From contig SLOZ01000003.1 in NCBI GenBank assembly GCA_007132255.1, positions 1 through 7,863 on the forward strand: 7,863 nucleotides of DNA, in the 5' to 3' direction. Below, piece by piece: positions 6,287-7,863 of the stretch. Under the pieces are notes generated by a model. That model was not told the origin of the DNA. It searched no databases and saw nothing but the letters and a program-made list of their open reading frames with translations. Within the stretch, counting starts at the first letter, position 1, and every line of letters begins with the position of its first letter. This DNA is from Limnochordia bacterium (GTDB lineage Bacteria > Bacillota > Limnochordia > Darwinibacteriales > B1SED10-159). Both the position numbers and the translations under genes were made by a program.

Positions 6287-7474
6287 ATGGCAACCACGAT
6301 CATCCGCAACGTACAGATCATCACCGATCACCTTATCCCGAACGGAGTACTTACATTGAACGACGATACGATAACCTTTGTCGGCTCGGCTGCCGAATAT
6401 CACAGACAACCCATCCAGTCGAACTATGTCCTTGAAATCGACGCTGACGGGGGCTATGCAGCACCCGGCCTGATCGATGTCCACATTCACGGTGCCAACG
6501 GCCATGACGTCCTCGAAGGCACCGACGAAGCACTGCGTGCCATTGGCTGCTATTGCGCTGCTGGTGGTACCACAGGCTTTCTGCCCACCACTGTAACCGC
6601 CGCGCCGGCCAAGACACGCCAAGCGGCTCAGGCCGTGCAAGCGTTCACTGCCCAGCAAGCCAAAGGCAGCCCATCGGGAGCTCGCGTTCTCGGCATGCAT
6701 CTTGAAGGCCCGTATCTCAACATCGAACGCAAAGGAGCCCAATTCGGTGCAGCCATTCGGCCTGTGGATTTGGACGAACTGCAAGAACTGTACCTGGCAC
6801 TTGGGGATATCTGGAAGCTAATGACCATTGCACCGGAGATCCCAGGTGCACAAGATGCCATTCGCTGGTTGGTCCAGCGCGGCATCACTGCCTCCGCTGG
6901 ACATTCCACCGCTACGTTTGCGCAAAGCGTCGAAGCTTTTGATTGGGGCATATCTCAAGCCACACACATCTTCAATGGGATGCATCCCCTGCACCACCGC
7001 GAGCCGGGATTGCTCGGTGCCTGTCTCACCAAACCAACCATCGCTTGCCAATTGGTGGCTGATGGCGTCCATGTCCATCCTGCCGCTGTGGAACTTTTGT
7101 ATCGGATGGTCGGCTGTGAACGTATCATTCTGATTACCGACGCCGTACAAGCTGCCGGCCTCCACGACGGCAGCTACGTTCTCGGTGACCTCGCCATTGT
7201 TGTCCGCCAAGGAACCGCATGGCTTCCCGACGGCACCTTAGCGGGCTCGACGTTGACGATGCTAGACGCAGTCCGTAACGTGATCGACTTTTTGCAGATA
7301 CCCCTGGTCAACGCATTTCGTATGGGCAGCCTGAACCCTGCTCAGAGCCTGGGATTGAACCGAACCGGCTGGCTGCGAGCCGGGTACGCTGCAGATGTTC
7401 TGCTCCTCAGTCCCGAACTGGAACTGCAGCGCACCATTGTGGGGGGTCAGACTGTGTTTTCTGCGTCAGCGTGA
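6287..7474 (+). CDS. nagA: N-acetylglucosamine-6-phosphate deacetylase
   Basis: This 395-residue amidohydrolase removes acetate from GlcNAc-6-P to give GlcN-6-P, the committed step of cytoplasmic GlcNAc use and wall recycling. A small N-terminal beta segment (IIRNVQIIT) leads into PGLIDVHIHG, whose H66 and H68 form the HxH metal pair that the E. coli enzyme lacks, suggesting the binuclear type seen in Bacillus and Thermotoga. E140 (HLEGPYLN), H206 (AGHST) and H227 (THIFNGM) are the remaining metal ligands. RPLHHREPG-type substrate contacts are seen at HHREPGLLGA (236-245), DGVHVHP binds substrate, and D285 (LITDAV) is the catalytic acid/base. The length is normal. It is transcribed away from the mannosidase operon, and its natural partner NagB is not in the window. 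Pairing with the ROK kinase would give GlcNAc to GlcNAc-6-P to GlcN-6-P. Closely related hydrolases act on GalNAc-6-P (AgaA), so the exact hexosamine is a little less certain than the reaction. Confidence 0.93.
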   Translation: MATTIIRNVQIITDHLIPNGVLTLNDDTITFVGSAAEYHRQPIQSNYVLEIDADGGYAAPGLIDVHIHGANGHDVLEGTDEALRAIGCYCAAGGTTGFLPTTVTAAPAKTRQAAQAVQAFTAQQAKGSPSGARVLGMHLEGPYLNIERKGAQFGAAIRPVDLDELQELYLALGDIWKLMTIAPEIPGAQDAIRWLVQRGITASAGHSTATFAQSVEAFDWGISQATHIFNGMHPLHHREPGLLGACLTKPTIACQLVADGVHVHPAAVELLYRMVGCERIILITDAVQAAGLHDGSYVLGDLAIVVRQGTAWLPDGTLAGSTLTMLDAVRNVIDFLQIPLVNAFRMGSLNPAQSLGLNRTGWLRAGYAADVLLLSPELELQRTIVGGQTVFSASA

Positions 7475-7785
7475 TTCTCGGCATGACTTGGATCGGACAA
7501 AGCCCAGATACCTCTGACGAAACGTTCAAGATAAGCAGCAGTGGGGCTTCCTCGGTTCCTATGTTCTATGCAAATATAAGAATACCCGCAGGATCCCCAA
7601 AAAAGATCCGGCGGGTATTTTTCATCATGGGGTGAAACTTGATCAGAAAAATGGCAGCGGGATTCGGTCACTGGCTTTGACGAACCCTGAAGGCCATTAC
7701 GCTCTCGACCGCCCCAGAGGCTGTGGCGGCGTGACTAGGGAAAACGCCCTGGAATCCCCGACCATATCCTGTGAAGCCACCAACT
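7475..7785. other. Gene-free stretch after nagA
   Basis: Apart from the terminator at 7581-7622, I see no supported gene on either strand here. A 10-base match (TCGGTCACTR, then G) recurs near 7664 and 7804, which is short enough to be chance. A GC-rich inverted pair around 7710-7731 has no T-run. Confidence 0.5.
7581..7622 (+). terminator. Rho-independent terminator after nagA
   Basis: Bases 7581-7589 (AATACCCGC) pair with 7611-7619, and after one A/G mismatch 7591-7595 (GGATC) pair with 7605-7609. This gives a stem of about 15 bp with an A-rich loop, followed by five T residues (7618-7622, two of them also paired). It lies about 105 bases after the nagA stop, so nagA is probably transcribed alone. 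Confidence 0.85.
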
Positions 7786-7863
7786 TTAGCTGCCCACCAA
7801 TCGGTCACTAGTGCCGATTGCAGCCAACATATTATCGCTAACGCCCTCAAGCTGTCGAGGGAT
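7786..7863 (-). CDS. Possible C-terminal fragment of a gene cut by the window edge
   Basis: Reading the minus strand from the right edge, one frame is open for 25 codons and stops at TAA (7788-7786). Its residues (ending NMLAAIGTSDRLVGS) look like an ordinary protein C-terminus, and the position, converging on nagA, is sensible. The family cannot be named from so little. A competing frame is open longer (to a TGA near 7668) but its composition, rich in Trp, Gly and Phe, looks less like protein. This is a weak call. Confidence 0.3.
   Translation of the reverse strand: MPRQLEGVSDNMLAAIGTSDRLVGS

Noticed and set aside
7668..7850. Minus-strand 60-codon frame starting at TTG
   Set aside because: No ribosome site, a Trp/Gly/Phe-rich composition, and it overlaps a more protein-like partial frame at the window edge.

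Overview
The window holds six well-supported protein genes, one small uncertain gene and what may be the tail of another gene. It reads as bacterial chromosome of moderate GC. Strong AGGAGG-like ribosome sites, tight ATGA overlaps and hairpin-plus-T-run terminators fit a Bacillota-like or Chloroflexota-like bacterium. That placement is an inference; nothing here fixes the taxon. No phage, IS element, CRISPR array, tRNA or rRNA was seen.

Layout. Bases 10-552 (+) encode an exported Cu/Zn superoxide dismutase-like protein without any cysteine. A perfect 20-bp hairpin with a T-run (566-619) closes it and sits against the end of a convergent gene. The minus strand, read from 6007 down to 610, carries a sugar-catabolic gene set. 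It starts with a retinol-dehydrogenase-like SDR, then a 92-codon ORF joined to both neighbours by 4-base overlaps, then a GH38 alpha-mannosidase, a GmhA-type SIS isomerase coupled to it, a likely terminator, and a ROK sugar kinase. Divergent from the SDR, bases 6287-7474 (+) encode N-acetylglucosamine-6-phosphate deacetylase (NagA), followed by a clear terminator. The last 380 bases hold no convincing gene apart from a possible minus-strand C-terminal fragment at the right edge.

How it may work. The mannosidase, kinase, isomerase and NagA all lack signal peptides, so they should act in the cytoplasm on imported glycans containing mannose and N-acetylglucosamine (for example N-glycan fragments). 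My working model is that GH38 frees mannose, the ROK kinase phosphorylates it (or GlcNAc), the SIS protein interconverts a manno-configured aldose phosphate and a 2-ketose phosphate, and NagA converts GlcNAc-6-P to GlcN-6-P. All would then enter glycolysis near fructose-6-P. The families are secure; the substrates of the kinase and the isomerase are not. No transporter, NagB, ManA or regulator lies in the window.
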